From assembly GCF_030709675.1 (NCBI RefSeq), contig NZ_JAUZQD010000017.1, positions 1-64,000 on the forward strand: DNA of 64,000 nt, given 5' to 3'. Source of the DNA: Symbioplanes lichenis (lineage in GTDB: Bacteria > Actinomycetota > Actinomycetes > Mycobacteriales > Micromonosporaceae). A program made the translations under genes and the position numbers. The notes below the pieces were generated by a model. It worked only from the letters and a program-made list of their open reading frames with translations. It ran no database searches and was not told the origin of the DNA. Each line of letters starts with the position of its first letter. The stretch's first letter is position 1. This document shows positions 53,001 to 61,429 of the stretch, one piece after another.

Positions 53001-56000
53001 CGCGGCTCCGCCTTCCGTGGTCTCGCCTTCCGCGGCTCCGCATTCCGCGGTTCCGCCTTCCGCGGCTCCGCATTCCGCGGCGGAGACGAGGGCTTACCCG
53101 CCGCAGGCGCCTACGTCGGGTGGCGCGCTGGCAGGTTCTGTCCACGGTGGGCAAGGGGCGTTGCCGCAGCCTCAGGCATGGCAGGCGCCGCAGACTTATC
53201 CGCCGGGCGCGTATCCGGAGCAGGGGCAGACCTATCCGCCGGGGGCTTACCCGGAGCAGGGGTGGCAGGCGCCTCGGCAGCACGCTCACCCGGAGCAAGG
53301 CCGGCAGGCGTGGAACGAGAACGCGCAGCCGCAGGGTCATGGCACGCCGGACGGTTCGTCGTGGGCAGCGCAGGCGGGGACGCCGCAGAGTGGGCTTCCG
53401 TACGCTGGACCGGCGCAGAACGGCATGCCGCAGAGTGGCGCTCCGTATGGTGGGGCGCCGCAGGGCGAGGGGATGCCGCAGAGCGCCGTGCCCTACAGCG
53501 GCGGTCCGCGGGGTGCTGTGCCGCCGGGACATGCGGGGCCGGCGGCCGGGTCCTGGGGTGAGCAGGGCGCTTCCGGTCCGGCGGCTGGGCCTTGGGGTGG
53601 GCAGGCGGCTTCGGGGCCGGGCGACGAGTGGCGCGGGTCCGAGACGGTGGAGCGGCCGATTGTCGGTGGGCCGCGTACGGCGATGATTCTGCCTACCGGC
53701 GACGGGATGCCCGTGCCTCCTTCGCTGCGGCCGCCGTCGCGGATGGCGCCGGTCAGTGGGGCCGGGGTCCAGCAGGATCGGCCCGTCAGTGGTGGGGCCG
53801 GCCAGCGTCCGGTGAGTGCTACGCCGCAGCCGCCGATCAGTGCGATGCCGCAGCAGCCCGGCGGGGGTGTGCCTTCGCAGCCTGGCAGCTTTGCGCCGCA
53901 GCCGCCGATCAGTGGTGCGCCTCAGCAGGTGCCTGGGAGCGTTCCGCCGCAGCCGGGAGCGCCGGGCGGCGAGGGGCCGACGATGCCGATGGCTCGGGCT
54001 GGGGTTGTTCCGGTGCCGGCGCAGCGGGGGCCGCAGTCGGATCGGGCGCTGCAGCCGGGTCAGGACGAGGTTGCGCGGCAGGTTGAGGCGGCCCGGCGGG
54101 CTGAAGAGGCTCGGCGGGCGGAGGCGGCTCGGCAAGCCGAAGAGGCTCGGCAGGCTGAGGAGGCTCGGCGCGTCCAAGAGGCTCAGCGGGCTGAGGCTGC
54201 GCGACAGGCGGAGGATGCGCGCCGTGCCGAGGCCGCACGCCAGGCCGAGGAGGCTCGGCAGGCAGAAGAGGCTCGGCGGGCAGAGGCAGCACGGCAAGCC
54301 GAAGCCGCGCATCAGGCCGAGGTCGCGCGACAGGCTGAGGAAGCTCGACAGGCGGAGGCTGCGCGGCAGGCTGAAGCGGCGCGCCTGGCTGAGGAAGCAC
54401 GTCGGGTCGAGGAAGCCCGGCAGGCGCAGTTGGCCCAGCGGGCTGAGGAAGCGCAGCGGGCTGAGGCGGCAAGGCAGGCTGAGCAGACGCGGCAAGCTGA
54501 GCAGACGCGGCAGGCTGAAGAGGCTCGGCGCGTGGAAGAGGCACGCCGGGCCGAGGAGGCTCGCCGGGCGGACGAGGCACGCCTTGCTGAACAGACACGC
54601 CAGGCTGAGGCGGCGCGACAGGCTGAGGAGGCTCGGCAGGCTGAGGCTGAGGCTGCGCGGCAGGTGGCGGCTTCTCGGCAGATGTTGCAAGGGCAGGCTG
54701 GGGCGTCCGGGCCGGGGCAGGTTTCCGTGGTGCCGCCGGCTTCGCGGCCGGGGCCCAATCCGGCGGCCAATGCGTTGCCGATCGGGCGGCTTGCGGTTTC
54801 CGGGCCGGACGCGCCTCGGAAGTATGCCGATCAGGAGTTGGGTGCCACCTGGTTCGGGGCCAAGCCGGAGGGCGGGTCAGCCGAGGCGGGTTCGGCCGGC
54901 GACGGCTCGAGCCTCGACAGCGCTGCGGATTTGGCCGGCGACCGATCGGGCGTCAGTGGCGCTGCGGATTCGGCCGGCGACGGTTCGGGCGAGAGGGGCG
55001 CTTCGGGTACGGACGGTGCTGGAGGCGGGGCGGTCAGTGCTGTTCGCGCCGAGGGCGGTGCCACGGGCGGCGCGGTGTCGGGTGGCAGTGCGGCCGGTGA
55101 CCAGGTAGCCGGTGCTGGCGCCGAGGGACGTGGCGCTGGCGGGGATGGCTCGGAAGCTCCGGGAGCTACAGAACCTGCGGGCGCTGCGGGTGCTGCGGGT
55201 GCTGCCAGTGCTGCGGGTGCTGCCAGTGCTGCGGGTGCTGCGGGTGCTGCCGGCGCTGCAGCTCAGGGTGCGCCGGAGGCTTCGGGGGCTTCGGCCGAGC
55301 GCGGGGCGGAGTTGCCGGATGCGCGCGGGGTCGTACTTGATCTGGACATCACCGGGCTCATGAGTGGGATCGTTGCTGCGGCCGACATGGTGCGGCCGTT
55401 GCAGGCGGGCGCCGAGACCGAGAGTGTGCTTGGCGCGGAGTCGAAGGGCCGAGCCAGCGCGCAGACGGGCGAACGAGCCCACGCACAGACGGGTGAACGA
55501 GCCCACGCGCACACCAGCGAACAAGCCAGCGCCGAGGCGGGCGATCGAGTCGGTGCGGATGCGGTTGACCAAGCCGGCGAGCCGGTGGCAGGCTCGGTCG
55601 AGCGGCAGCCGGGCAGCGCGGGCGGCGCCGGGACGGGCGGCACGGCCGGGACGGAAACGGGTGGCGTCGCCGGGACGGAAACGGGCGGCGCGGCTGGGAC
55701 GGAGCCTGGGGCGGACGGCGCCGGGTCGAGGGACGCTGGAGCGTCGGAGCGGGATTCTCGGGCGGTTCCTCTGATTGCGGGCGAGGCTCGTGGGCGGGGC
55801 CCGCGGGTGCCGGTGAAGGAGAAGCCGCGGCCGTTGGGGCCGGAGGATCTGGCGGCGATCCGGTGGCGGTTGGACGGAGCGACGCTCAAGGAGATCTCGG
55901 ACGACCGGGATGCGTTGCGGGAGCTCGGGGAGCGGCTGGACGGGCCGCTGGCCGACGAGCTGGACAACGTGGCGCGGGCGGGATTGTTGAGCGTGCGGGC

Positions 56001-56454
56001 CGAGGTGTACCGGCTGCTGGACGAGTTGGGCATGGCCGCCGCCGCCAGTCGGCTGGCGCTGGCGCACGCCGAGTCGGCCGGGGACGTGCAGGCGATTGTC
56101 ATCGCGCAGGCGGAGCTGGCGCATGTGCTGCGGTTGCGGGGCGACTATCAGGAGGCGGACCGGCTGTTCGAACAGGCGGCCAGCTCGGAGGCGCCCGATC
56201 AGCTGCGCAGTGTGGTGCACGAGAACGCCGGGCGCAGCGCCTTTGATCAGGGGCGGCACATGGAGGCGCTCGATCACTTCACGCGGGCCGTGCGGTTGGG
56301 GCTGCCCGAGGATCAGGAGCTGATCCAGCGGATCGATGTGGCGCTCGAGGCGATCTACATCCACGTGCTGCGGGACGGGTGGGGGCCCTATCCGCGGCTG
56401 CGGCGGGAGATCCTGGGCCTCGTCAAGGCCGCCGACGCCGAGCAGGGCAGCTGA
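50044..56454 (+). CDS. Giant low-complexity protein with coiled coil and C-terminal TPR domain
   Basis: This 2136-residue protein has no signal peptide or transmembrane helix, so it should be cytoplasmic. In order: a charged N-terminus (MSYEDDEYWESEYDDKRRRK); an Arg/Asp/Gly-rich region (about 215-475) with RRDSDRRDDRGRRGDF-like repeats; a Pro/Gln/Gly/Ala-rich disordered region (about 480-1340) with short repeats such as GAYPEQGQTYPP; a long heptad-free Ala/Glu/Arg/Gln coiled coil or single alpha-helix (about 1341-1545, units AARQAEEARRAE); an Ala/Gly/Glu-rich segment (about 1580-1930); and a folded C-terminal domain (about 1933-2130) resembling TPR repeats, ASRLALAHAESAGDVQAIVI and RGDYQEADRLFEQAASSEAP. 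I know of no described homologue. Codon use stays GC-rich throughout. Confidence 0.85.
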   Translation: MSYEDDEYWESEYDDKRRRKPYVETTATARDSYADAAVESRWGPEVRRPVAREDDAPRPPETPDSEPAVDELAERRQRRQGGYKRSRSRDKQMEQAFDADRPSWLDDPGFEAADLDTAPVSPAMGLGGWEIRSIDFDELEYDDREFDADDWETQRRYTAAQRAKRIETSSFWDGDLEAEQEPPRQPRRDDDSRPAARGSRSRADYDTPEETDDGRREVPGEGGKRKRFGRRDAGAERGGSADRSAGERRRDDAGASDEGRRGRGSAPAAFRREDEAPRRDSESRRRDVDRRGAERRDSEPADRRDADRREADRRDSARRDSDRRDDRGRRGDFAARDERGRVDAEGRGRVDAGGRARVDGGQGRAGLDGRDPGARDRGAREPGGRDLGARDAGRRDEFGRDLGGRDDRRRVGSGGRDERRRGEFDERDGWGFDERRRGRVEFVGDGGYPRRAEGGYDEAARYPVREDASPQRDDAYPRRDEAAAFRREDEAAAYAPERSSDAPQREPVVLQGEFYEHDTPAVAPGNAGRFAAAARVGETIRYDDGVPVVDENRRRVEETARFDQDGAAAGTGPRAQLEGAPGQDQREGAGADDPHAPYRPPAAPAASVQQRDTQEDNPQGAAPRVISRATPPPAPRVISKATPPPAPRVLKAEPPAQPRVVGAPSESAPTSPAPAFAPGSPVPGQPAAAAQGPGGSGAPNQQAGSHGVPNEQAASYGTPNDQGASYGMPSEQAVPYGAPNEQGTSYGAPGQQGGSYGAAGQHGAPPAGQQRSAGAAPAAHEDARGGARPARVGYITSDGPIIPPGQDHAQRSRASAQVPQQYGRPEGADQQWGAYAPGAAAAGQQWTPGADGSGQAGAVPQQPVSGPPPGLVSQQPGSVPPSAPVSQQPVPRTAGAGAGSAAQWDGGRQQWPVPSQEQRSDERAPVSPAASYSAGAAGVAYPPVLPESAPTPVPPAATPPVRRPAAGALPQRQSGAAVPPSAGPTSAAPPSVVSPSAAPHSAVPPSAAPHSAAETRAYPPQAPTSGGALAGSVHGGQGALPQPQAWQAPQTYPPGAYPEQGQTYPPGAYPEQGWQAPRQHAHPEQGRQAWNENAQPQGHGTPDGSSWAAQAGTPQSGLPYAGPAQNGMPQSGAPYGGAPQGEGMPQSAVPYSGGPRGAVPPGHAGPAAGSWGEQGASGPAAGPWGGQAASGPGDEWRGSETVERPIVGGPRTAMILPTGDGMPVPPSLRPPSRMAPVSGAGVQQDRPVSGGAGQRPVSATPQPPISAMPQQPGGGVPSQPGSFAPQPPISGAPQQVPGSVPPQPGAPGGEGPTMPMARAGVVPVPAQRGPQSDRALQPGQDEVARQVEAARRAEEARRAEAARQAEEARQAEEARRVQEAQRAEAARQAEDARRAEAARQAEEARQAEEARRAEAARQAEAAHQAEVARQAEEARQAEAARQAEAARLAEEARRVEEARQAQLAQRAEEAQRAEAARQAEQTRQAEQTRQAEEARRVEEARRAEEARRADEARLAEQTRQAEAARQAEEARQAEAEAARQVAASRQMLQGQAGASGPGQVSVVPPASRPGPNPAANALPIGRLAVSGPDAPRKYADQELGATWFGAKPEGGSAEAGSAGDGSSLDSAADLAGDRSGVSGAADSAGDGSGERGASGTDGAGGGAVSAVRAEGGATGGAVSGGSAAGDQVAGAGAEGRGAGGDGSEAPGATEPAGAAGAAGAASAAGAASAAGAAGAAGAAAQGAPEASGASAERGAELPDARGVVLDLDITGLMSGIVAAADMVRPLQAGAETESVLGAESKGRASAQTGERAHAQTGERAHAHTSEQASAEAGDRVGADAVDQAGEPVAGSVERQPGSAGGAGTGGTAGTETGGVAGTETGGAAGTEPGADGAGSRDAGASERDSRAVPLIAGEARGRGPRVPVKEKPRPLGPEDLAAIRWRLDGATLKEISDDRDALRELGERLDGPLADELDNVARAGLLSVRAEVYRLLDELGMAAAASRLALAHAESAGDVQAIVIAQAELAHVLRLRGDYQEADRLFEQAASSEAPDQLRSVVHENAGRSAFDQGRHMEALDHFTRAVRLGLPEDQELIQRIDVALEAIYIHVLRDGWGPYPRLRREILGLVKAADAEQGS

Positions 56455-56478
56455 CCCCGAGCCGGCGACGGCCGACGG

Positions 56479-56587
56479 CGACGTGCAGCACGCTGCGGAC
56501 GACAGCTGGCGACGACATGCAGCGCGCGGCGGACGACAGCTGGCCACGGTCGACGACGACGTGCAGCGCGCTGCGGGCGACAGCTGA
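56479..56587. repeat. Three degenerate 30-45-bp repeats after the giant gene
   Basis: Units containing GACGTGCAGCRCGCTGCGG and GACAGCTGG recur three times between the giant gene stop and the convergent GGDEF gene. They may act as a terminator; no gene is read here. Confidence 0.7.
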
Positions 56588-56595
56588 CGGGGGGA

Positions 56596-57954
56596 TCAGG
56601 GGCGAGGGTGGGGGACGGCCGGCGTGATCGTCGGGACGGCGTCCACGTTCTGTCTCGGGCCGGCCAGGGTTGTGCGGCCTCGGCCGGTGGATTTGGCTTC
56701 GTAGAGGGCGGCGTCGGAGGCGGCCAGGAGTTCGTCGATCGTGGTGGCGTCGGCGGGCAGGGTGGCTATGCCGATGCTCAGGCTGGGCGGGCCGCCGGGT
56801 AGGTCCGTGTTCGCGGCCACCAGGCTTCGCAGGTCTTCCGCGTAGCGGGCGGCGGTGAGGCGGGCGACCGGGCCGGCCAGCAAGGTGGAGGGACTGGCGA
56901 GCGAGGCGTCAAGGCCGGCGGACGAGGCGGCAAGACCGGCCGGCGAGACGCCAGGACCGGCGGGTAAGGCGCCAGGACCGGCCGGCGGCCCGAGCCGCAG
57001 GAGCAGGACGAACTCGTCGCCGCCCAGGCGCGCCGCGATGCTGCCGGCTTCGGGAGGCGAACTCGAGCCGGCGGGCGCTGCCTCGAGAAAGCCCACACTG
57101 CCCGAGCCACGCGCGGACCCCACGCCGCCCGAGCCAGGCGCAGACCCCACGCTGCCCGAGCCACGCGCGGACCCCACGCCGCCGGGGCCGGGCGCGGATC
57201 CCACAAGCGGGCCGGTCAGCGTACGCAGGGAATCGGCGACCGCTTGCAGGGCCGCGTCGCCGGCGGGGTGGCCGTACGTGTCGTTGATGATTTTGAAGTG
57301 GTCGAGGTCGATGCTGAGCAGGGCGAGGCTGCCGCCGGTGCGCCGCGCCCACTCCCCCGCCTCCGCCAGCGACCCGGTGAACGAGCGCCGGTTGGCCAGC
57401 CCCGTCAGCGGGTCCGCGTTGGCCTGCTGTTCGAGGTCGGCGCGCAGTCGACCGGCCCGGGCGCGGAGACTGGACACGACGATCGTGGTCATGGTCATGG
57501 CCAGGGTCATCGCCACCCAGTCGGACAGGCCCTGGGCGGCGCCGAGCACGTGGAGCACGACCGCCGCGTGACCGGCGAAGACGAGGGCCAGGTTGGCGTA
57601 GAGCTGGCGGCGGGGCAGGAAGTTGGCCGCGTACAGGACGGGCCACAGATAGAAGAGCTGGGCGCCGGTGCTCGCGTCGCCGGTGCCCAGGTTCAGCCCG
57701 GTGACCAGGGCCGTGGCGACGACCGGGGCCGCGTACCAGAAGAGGGGCGGGAGGATCGCCGGGCGCAACCAGCAGATCAGACCGGTGGCCGTCATGAAGA
57801 GGGCGGCGGCGACCACGGCCGCGATGCCGGCCGCCGGGACGGTGGGCCAGATGACGCCGGTGACGAGCACGTACGGGGCGCCGGCCAGGGTGAGGTACGC
57901 GATCGCGCGCGCCGCGCCGGGCTGGTCGCGCAGCCGGGCCTCCCTCACCCACAC
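56596..57954 (-). CDS. Membrane GGDEF diguanylate cyclase with repeat insertions
   Basis: This 452-residue protein has about five or six transmembrane helices, then a GGDEF domain beginning DPLTGLANRRSFTGSLAEAG. SIDLDHFKIINDTYGHPAGD gives the metal-binding Asp and IAARLGGDEFVLLLRL the active-site motif. The I-site RxxD is absent, so product inhibition is unlikely. Between the two halves a Gly/Ser repeat (about 30-bp units, GGVGSARGSGSVGSAPGSG) is inserted, and after GGDEF an Ala/Pro/Gly repeat (GPGALPAGPGVSPAG) interrupts the fold. A conserved ending (LSIGIATLPADATTIDELLA) follows. It should make c-di-GMP. The start is unclear (GTG at 57954, TTG at 57963 or GTG at 57948). Confidence 0.85.
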   Translation of the reverse strand: MWVREARLRDQPGAARAIAYLTLAGAPYVLVTGVIWPTVPAAGIAAVVAAALFMTATGLICWLRPAILPPLFWYAAPVVATALVTGLNLGTGDASTGAQLFYLWPVLYAANFLPRRQLYANLALVFAGHAAVVLHVLGAAQGLSDWVAMTLAMTMTTIVVSSLRARAGRLRADLEQQANADPLTGLANRRSFTGSLAEAGEWARRTGGSLALLSIDLDHFKIINDTYGHPAGDAALQAVADSLRTLTGPLVGSAPGPGGVGSARGSGSVGSAPGSGGVGSARGSGSVGFLEAAPAGSSSPPEAGSIAARLGGDEFVLLLRLGPPAGPGALPAGPGVSPAGLAASSAGLDASLASPSTLLAGPVARLTAARYAEDLRSLVAANTDLPGGPPSLSIGIATLPADATTIDELLAASDAALYEAKSTGRGRTTLAGPRQNVDAVPTITPAVPHPRP

Positions 57955-57991
57955 GTCCGTCAATCGGCCGGCGGGGGCCCGAGGTGAGGGT

Positions 57992-59176
57992 TTACTCGGT
58001 GCGGAGGGCCTCGACGGGATCCAGCCGGCCCGCGCGCTGAGCCGGAACCACCCCGAAAAGGATCCCCACGGCGGCCGACACCCCGAACGACAGCGCCAGC
58101 GACCACCAGGTGATCGCGGCCGGGACCGGCGACAGGGCGTCGACGAGCAGCGCCGCCGTGCAGCCGAGGGCCATGCCGAGGACGCCGCCGATCGTGGTGA
58201 GGAGCACGGCTTCGAGCAGGAACTGGATCCCGATGTCGCGCGGGCGGGCGCCGACCGCCTTGCGCAGGCCGATCTCGCGGGTGCGTTCGCGGACGGAGAC
58301 CAGCATGATGTTGGACACGCCGACCCCGCCGACCAGCAGGCTGATCCCGGCGATCGCGGCGAGGACCCCGGTCAGCACGCCCAGGATGTCGCCGAGCACG
58401 CCCAGGATCTGCTGCTGCGTGACGGCGCTGAAGTCCGTGCCGGGGTGACGTTCACCCAGCGTACGAACGATCCGCGCACCAAGCTCGTCGATGCGCGCCC
58501 GGTCCGGGGCCCGGATGGCCAGCCCGTCGATCCGGTCCGTGCCGAGGAGCCGCTGCGCGGCGGTCACGGGTACGTGCACCTCGCTGTCCCGGTCCACGCC
58601 GAGGCTCTGCCCCAGCGGCTCGAACGTGCCGATCACCCGGAACCGCACCCCGCCCACGGTCACCTGGCGCCCGATCGGATCCCGGTCCCCGAAGAGTGTG
58701 TCCGCCACGGTGGCGCCCAGGACCACGACGCGGCGGCCGGTGCTCACGTCGGAGCGGGTCAGGTACGCCCCGCGGTCGAGCCGGCGGACGAACACGCCCG
58801 GCGTCGTCTCGAGGACGCCCTGCATGCTGCCGAAGACCGAGCGGCTGCCCGCGCGTACCGTCTCGCCGGAGGCGATGGTCACCGCGACGCGCGACCGGTC
58901 GCCGACCACCCGCGTGACCGCGTCGGCGTCGTCCAGCGTGAGCGTGCTGACCGCAGGCGCGGATCCGGCCTCGAGCCGACCGGGTACGACGATGAGCAGG
59001 TTGGATCCGAGCCCCTCGACCTGCTGTTCGATCTGGCGCCGGGTGCCCGTGCCGATGGAGACGAGTGCGACGACGGCCGCGACGCCGATGACCACGCCGA
59101 GCATGGTGAGCAGGCTCCGCAACCGGTTGGCCCGCAACGCGCCGACGGCGACCCGCCACGCCTCGGCAACCCTCAC
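57992..59176 (-). CDS. MacB-like ABC transporter permease
   Basis: This 394-residue protein is a MacB/FtsX-type permease: an N-terminal transmembrane helix (LRSLLTMLGVVIGVAAVVAL), a large extracytoplasmic domain (about 60-260) and three C-terminal helices with VSVRERTREIGLRKAVGARP and GIQFLLEAVLLTTIGG. Such permeases work with a separate ATPase and an adaptor to export peptides or drugs or to sense them. The GTG start at 59176 overlaps the adaptor stop (GTGA). No ATPase gene is present next to it. Confidence 0.88.
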   Translation of the reverse strand: MRVAEAWRVAVGALRANRLRSLLTMLGVVIGVAAVVALVSIGTGTRRQIEQQVEGLGSNLLIVVPGRLEAGSAPAVSTLTLDDADAVTRVVGDRSRVAVTIASGETVRAGSRSVFGSMQGVLETTPGVFVRRLDRGAYLTRSDVSTGRRVVVLGATVADTLFGDRDPIGRQVTVGGVRFRVIGTFEPLGQSLGVDRDSEVHVPVTAAQRLLGTDRIDGLAIRAPDRARIDELGARIVRTLGERHPGTDFSAVTQQQILGVLGDILGVLTGVLAAIAGISLLVGGVGVSNIMLVSVRERTREIGLRKAVGARPRDIGIQFLLEAVLLTTIGGVLGMALGCTAALLVDALSPVPAAITWWSLALSFGVSAAVGILFGVVPAQRAGRLDPVEALRTE

Positions 59177-60192
59177 GGATGCACCCGGTACGACACCCCG
59201 CCGCGCGCGGACGTCGTCGGCAGCAGATCCACGGACCGTACCGTCGCGTCCCACGTCACCCCGGGCGCCGCGTCCAGCTCGACCGTCCCCTTGCCGCCCG
59301 GCTCGACCAGCAGGATGTCGGTCTCGTCGACCTCCGCGGTGACACCCGGCGCGCTGATGTCGACCACGGTCAGGATCGGCGTGCCCACACCCACGGGCGC
59401 GCCCACCGGCAACGCCTCGCTCACCCCGGGCAACGGACCGGAATTTCCGGCGGCCGCCGTCGGCAATAGGTCGGTCAGCGCGGGGCCGGTCATTGTCCCG
59501 CTGCCCCCGAGCTGCACCACCCCGGCGACCGGAGCGCGCAGGGTCAGGGCGTCCACGGCGGCCTCGGCCAGGTCGTACGCCTGCCGGGCCTGCACACGCT
59601 GCGCGGTGGAGAGCGCCGCGACCGCCTCACCCACGCCTGCCACCCCCCGCTGCAGCGCCCGTACGGTCTCCGCGGCCGCCGTGGAAGCCGCCAGGTACTG
59701 CTTCCGCGCCGCGTCGAGCTGGGCCGTCAACGCCTTCGCCACGGCCGGATCGGTCACCTCGGCGGCGTGCTCGCGAGCCGTGGCGAAGGCTTGCTCCGCC
59801 GCCGCGTCGGTGCGGACGCGTACGGCCTCGAAGTCGGACCCGGCAGCGACCGTGCCCCCGCCGGTGGAGGTGGCGTCGAGGGCTTCCGCGGCGGCTTCGA
59901 AGCGCTGCTCGGTGGCGGGCGATGCGATCACGGCGACGACCTGCCCCTTGCGCACCCGGCCGCCGGGCTCGACCCGCAGCGCGGCGAGGGTGCCCTCGGC
60001 GGGTGACGTGACCGTTCCGGCGGCGCGCGCGGTGACCGCCCCGGAGGCCTCGACGATCTCGGTGACCGTGCCGCGCGTGGCCTGCCCGAGCGTGATGCCC
60101 GAGGGCTCGTCGGTGCAGGAGGCGGCCGTCAGCGGCGGCAGCAGGAGGCACGCGGCGAGCGCCACCGCGGCCCGCCGGGGGGTCGAGACCAC
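59173..60192 (-). CDS. Efflux adaptor (HlyD/MacA-like) with short C-terminus
   Basis: This 339-residue protein has a lipoprotein-like signal (VALAACLLLPPLTAASC), a biotinyl-like domain (TVTSPAEGTLAALRVEPGGR, then VRKGQVVAVIASP), a helical hairpin (about 115-220) and a second half-domain (DALTLRAPVAGVVQLGGSGT, then GTPILTVVDISAPGVTAEVD). It ends at RGGVSYRVHP; the family normally continues with a further beta-barrel and proximal domain of about 60-80 residues. A GTG start at 60192 follows TAGAGT by six bases. It is coupled to the permease and would be its adaptor. Confidence 0.8.
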   Translation of the reverse strand: MVSTPRRAAVALAACLLLPPLTAASCTDEPSGITLGQATRGTVTEIVEASGAVTARAAGTVTSPAEGTLAALRVEPGGRVRKGQVVAVIASPATEQRFEAAAEALDATSTGGGTVAAGSDFEAVRVRTDAAAEQAFATAREHAAEVTDPAVAKALTAQLDAARKQYLAASTAAAETVRALQRGVAGVGEAVAALSTAQRVQARQAYDLAEAAVDALTLRAPVAGVVQLGGSGTMTGPALTDLLPTAAAGNSGPLPGVSEALPVGAPVGVGTPILTVVDISAPGVTAEVDETDILLVEPGGKGTVELDAAPGVTWDATVRSVDLLPTTSARGGVSYRVHP

Positions 60193-60198
60193 GACATC

Positions 60199-60204
60199 AC
60201 TCTA
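60199..60204 (-). promoter_or_regulatory. -10 box of leaderless adaptor gene
   Basis: TAGAGT on the minus strand lies 6 nt before the GTG at 60192. Confidence 0.45.
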
Positions 60205-60322
60205 TGCCACGGAAAGAGCACAGATCGGCGCGAAGCCTGCCGATTGCTATCACTATCGGACAGCTCCGGAAAGGATCTAGACAGATACATCAGCCAGTGA
60301 CATGTTCTTGACGGCGAGTGTT

Positions 60323-60334
60323 GCACCCGGGTGC
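60323..60334. promoter_or_regulatory. Perfect 12-bp palindrome
   Basis: GCACCCGGGTGC lies in the 227-bp divergent region between the adaptor gene and the small gene at 60420, about 130 bp and 86 bp from the two starts. It could be a regulator-binding site, but a 12-bp palindrome can occur by chance in GC-rich DNA. Confidence 0.3.
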
Positions 60335-60419
60335 CACGCTGGCCGAAAGGTCATTTCAGACGTCACGATGAACCGCGCGACCCCCGCGCCACGTAACCGC
60401 GTACGTGAAGGGAAGTGAC

Positions 60420-60617
60420 ATGCCCACGATGCAGCGCGCCGACGAACTGACCGTCGTGCACCACGACGACACGGTCAGCAGGTTCACCGACGTGACCTAC
60501 TCCCTGAGCCGCGAGGGCCTGCGCGTCATCACCGCGACCGGCGACGAGAAGGCCTTCCCCTGTCACGACATCCTGACCACGCACGTCCGGTACGCCCACG
60601 ACAGCCTGGCCGCCTGA
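60420..60617 (+). CDS. 65-residue protein of unknown function
   Basis: This small soluble protein reads MPTMQRADELTVVHHDDTVS, RFTDVTYSLSREGLRVITAT, GDEKAFPCHDILTTHVRYAH, DSLAA. It looks like a single beta-rich domain with one Cys. An AAGGGA sequence precedes the ATG at 60420. It is followed by the VOC gene after about 104 bp. I do not recognise a family. Confidence 0.55.
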   Translation: MPTMQRADELTVVHHDDTVSRFTDVTYSLSREGLRVITATGDEKAFPCHDILTTHVRYAHDSLAA

Positions 60618-60721
60618 GGCGGCCGCGCTTGGTTTCCGGTCATCGGCCGAAGGGCCGGCCGACGGCGATGATCGGTCATTTCCATGTGCGACGGGCATGC
60701 CACGCCGTCTAGGCAGGACGC

Positions 60722-61429
60722 ATGGCCAACGAGACAACCGTCCCCCTGCTGCCGTGCGCGTCCATCGACGACATCGAGAGCTTCTACGGGGTGCTCGGCT
60801 TCCGCACCACGTACAAGCAGCGCAAACCCAACCCGTGCGTCGGGGTGCAACGCGAAGGCCTGCACCTGCAGTTCTTCGAGATCGCCGGCTTCGACCCGGA
60901 GCAGTCCTACGGCTCCTGCCTCGTGATCACCGAGGACATCGAGGGCTTGCACCGGGCCTTCACGGCCGGCATGCGCGCCGCGTACGGCAAGGTCCTGGTG
61001 TCCGGAACGCCCAGGATGACCCGCCCCCGCGCCCGCAAGAACGCCGACGGGATCGGCGGATTCAGCGTCATCGACCCCGGCGGCAACTGGATCCGAGTCT
61101 TCAGCAGGACCGCCACCACTCCGGCCCCGGCCGGCCGGCTGGCGAAGGCCCTCGCGAACGCCGTCGTCCAGGCCGACTCCCGGGGCAACCCCGAGCAGGC
61201 CGTACGGATCCTCGACAGCGCACTGGCCCGCCCCCGAGCCGGCGACGACCCGGTCGAGCAGGTGGAAGTCCTCGTCTACCGCGCCGAACTCGCGCTGGTG
61301 CTGCACGACCCGGAAACCGCAACCGCCATGCTGGCCCGCGCCCGATCCGTCCCGCTCACGGAGGCCGAATCCGAACGAGCGGCGCCCGCCTTCACCAACG
61401 CCGCCGACGTCGCGACAGCCGTGGAATAA
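60722..61429 (+). CDS. VOC-superfamily protein with C-terminal helical domain
   Basis: This 235-residue protein has a bleomycin-resistance/glyoxalase fold in its first 130 residues (SIDDIESFYGVLGFRTTYKQ, then GLHLQFFEIAGFD and GGFSVIDPGGNWIRVFSR). The metal ligands of the family would be in LHLQFFE and the late NWIRVFS. The C-terminal 100 residues form a TPR-like helical tail (QAVRILDSALARPR, AELALVLHDPETATAMLARA), unusual for this family. Its substrate is unknown; similar proteins bind antibiotics. Confidence 0.8.
   Translation: MANETTVPLLPCASIDDIESFYGVLGFRTTYKQRKPNPCVGVQREGLHLQFFEIAGFDPEQSYGSCLVITEDIEGLHRAFTAGMRAAYGKVLVSGTPRMTRPRARKNADGIGGFSVIDPGGNWIRVFSRTATTPAPAGRLAKALANAVVQADSRGNPEQAVRILDSALARPRAGDDPVEQVEVLVYRAELALVLHDPETATAMLARARSVPLTEAESERAAPAFTNAADVATAVE

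Noticed and set aside
50299-54690. Long minus-strand frames opposite the giant gene (722 and 629 codons)
   Set aside because: Their Arg/Pro/Leu-rich composition is the expected antisense of Ala/Glu/Gly/Arg repeats; no start signals or domains are seen.
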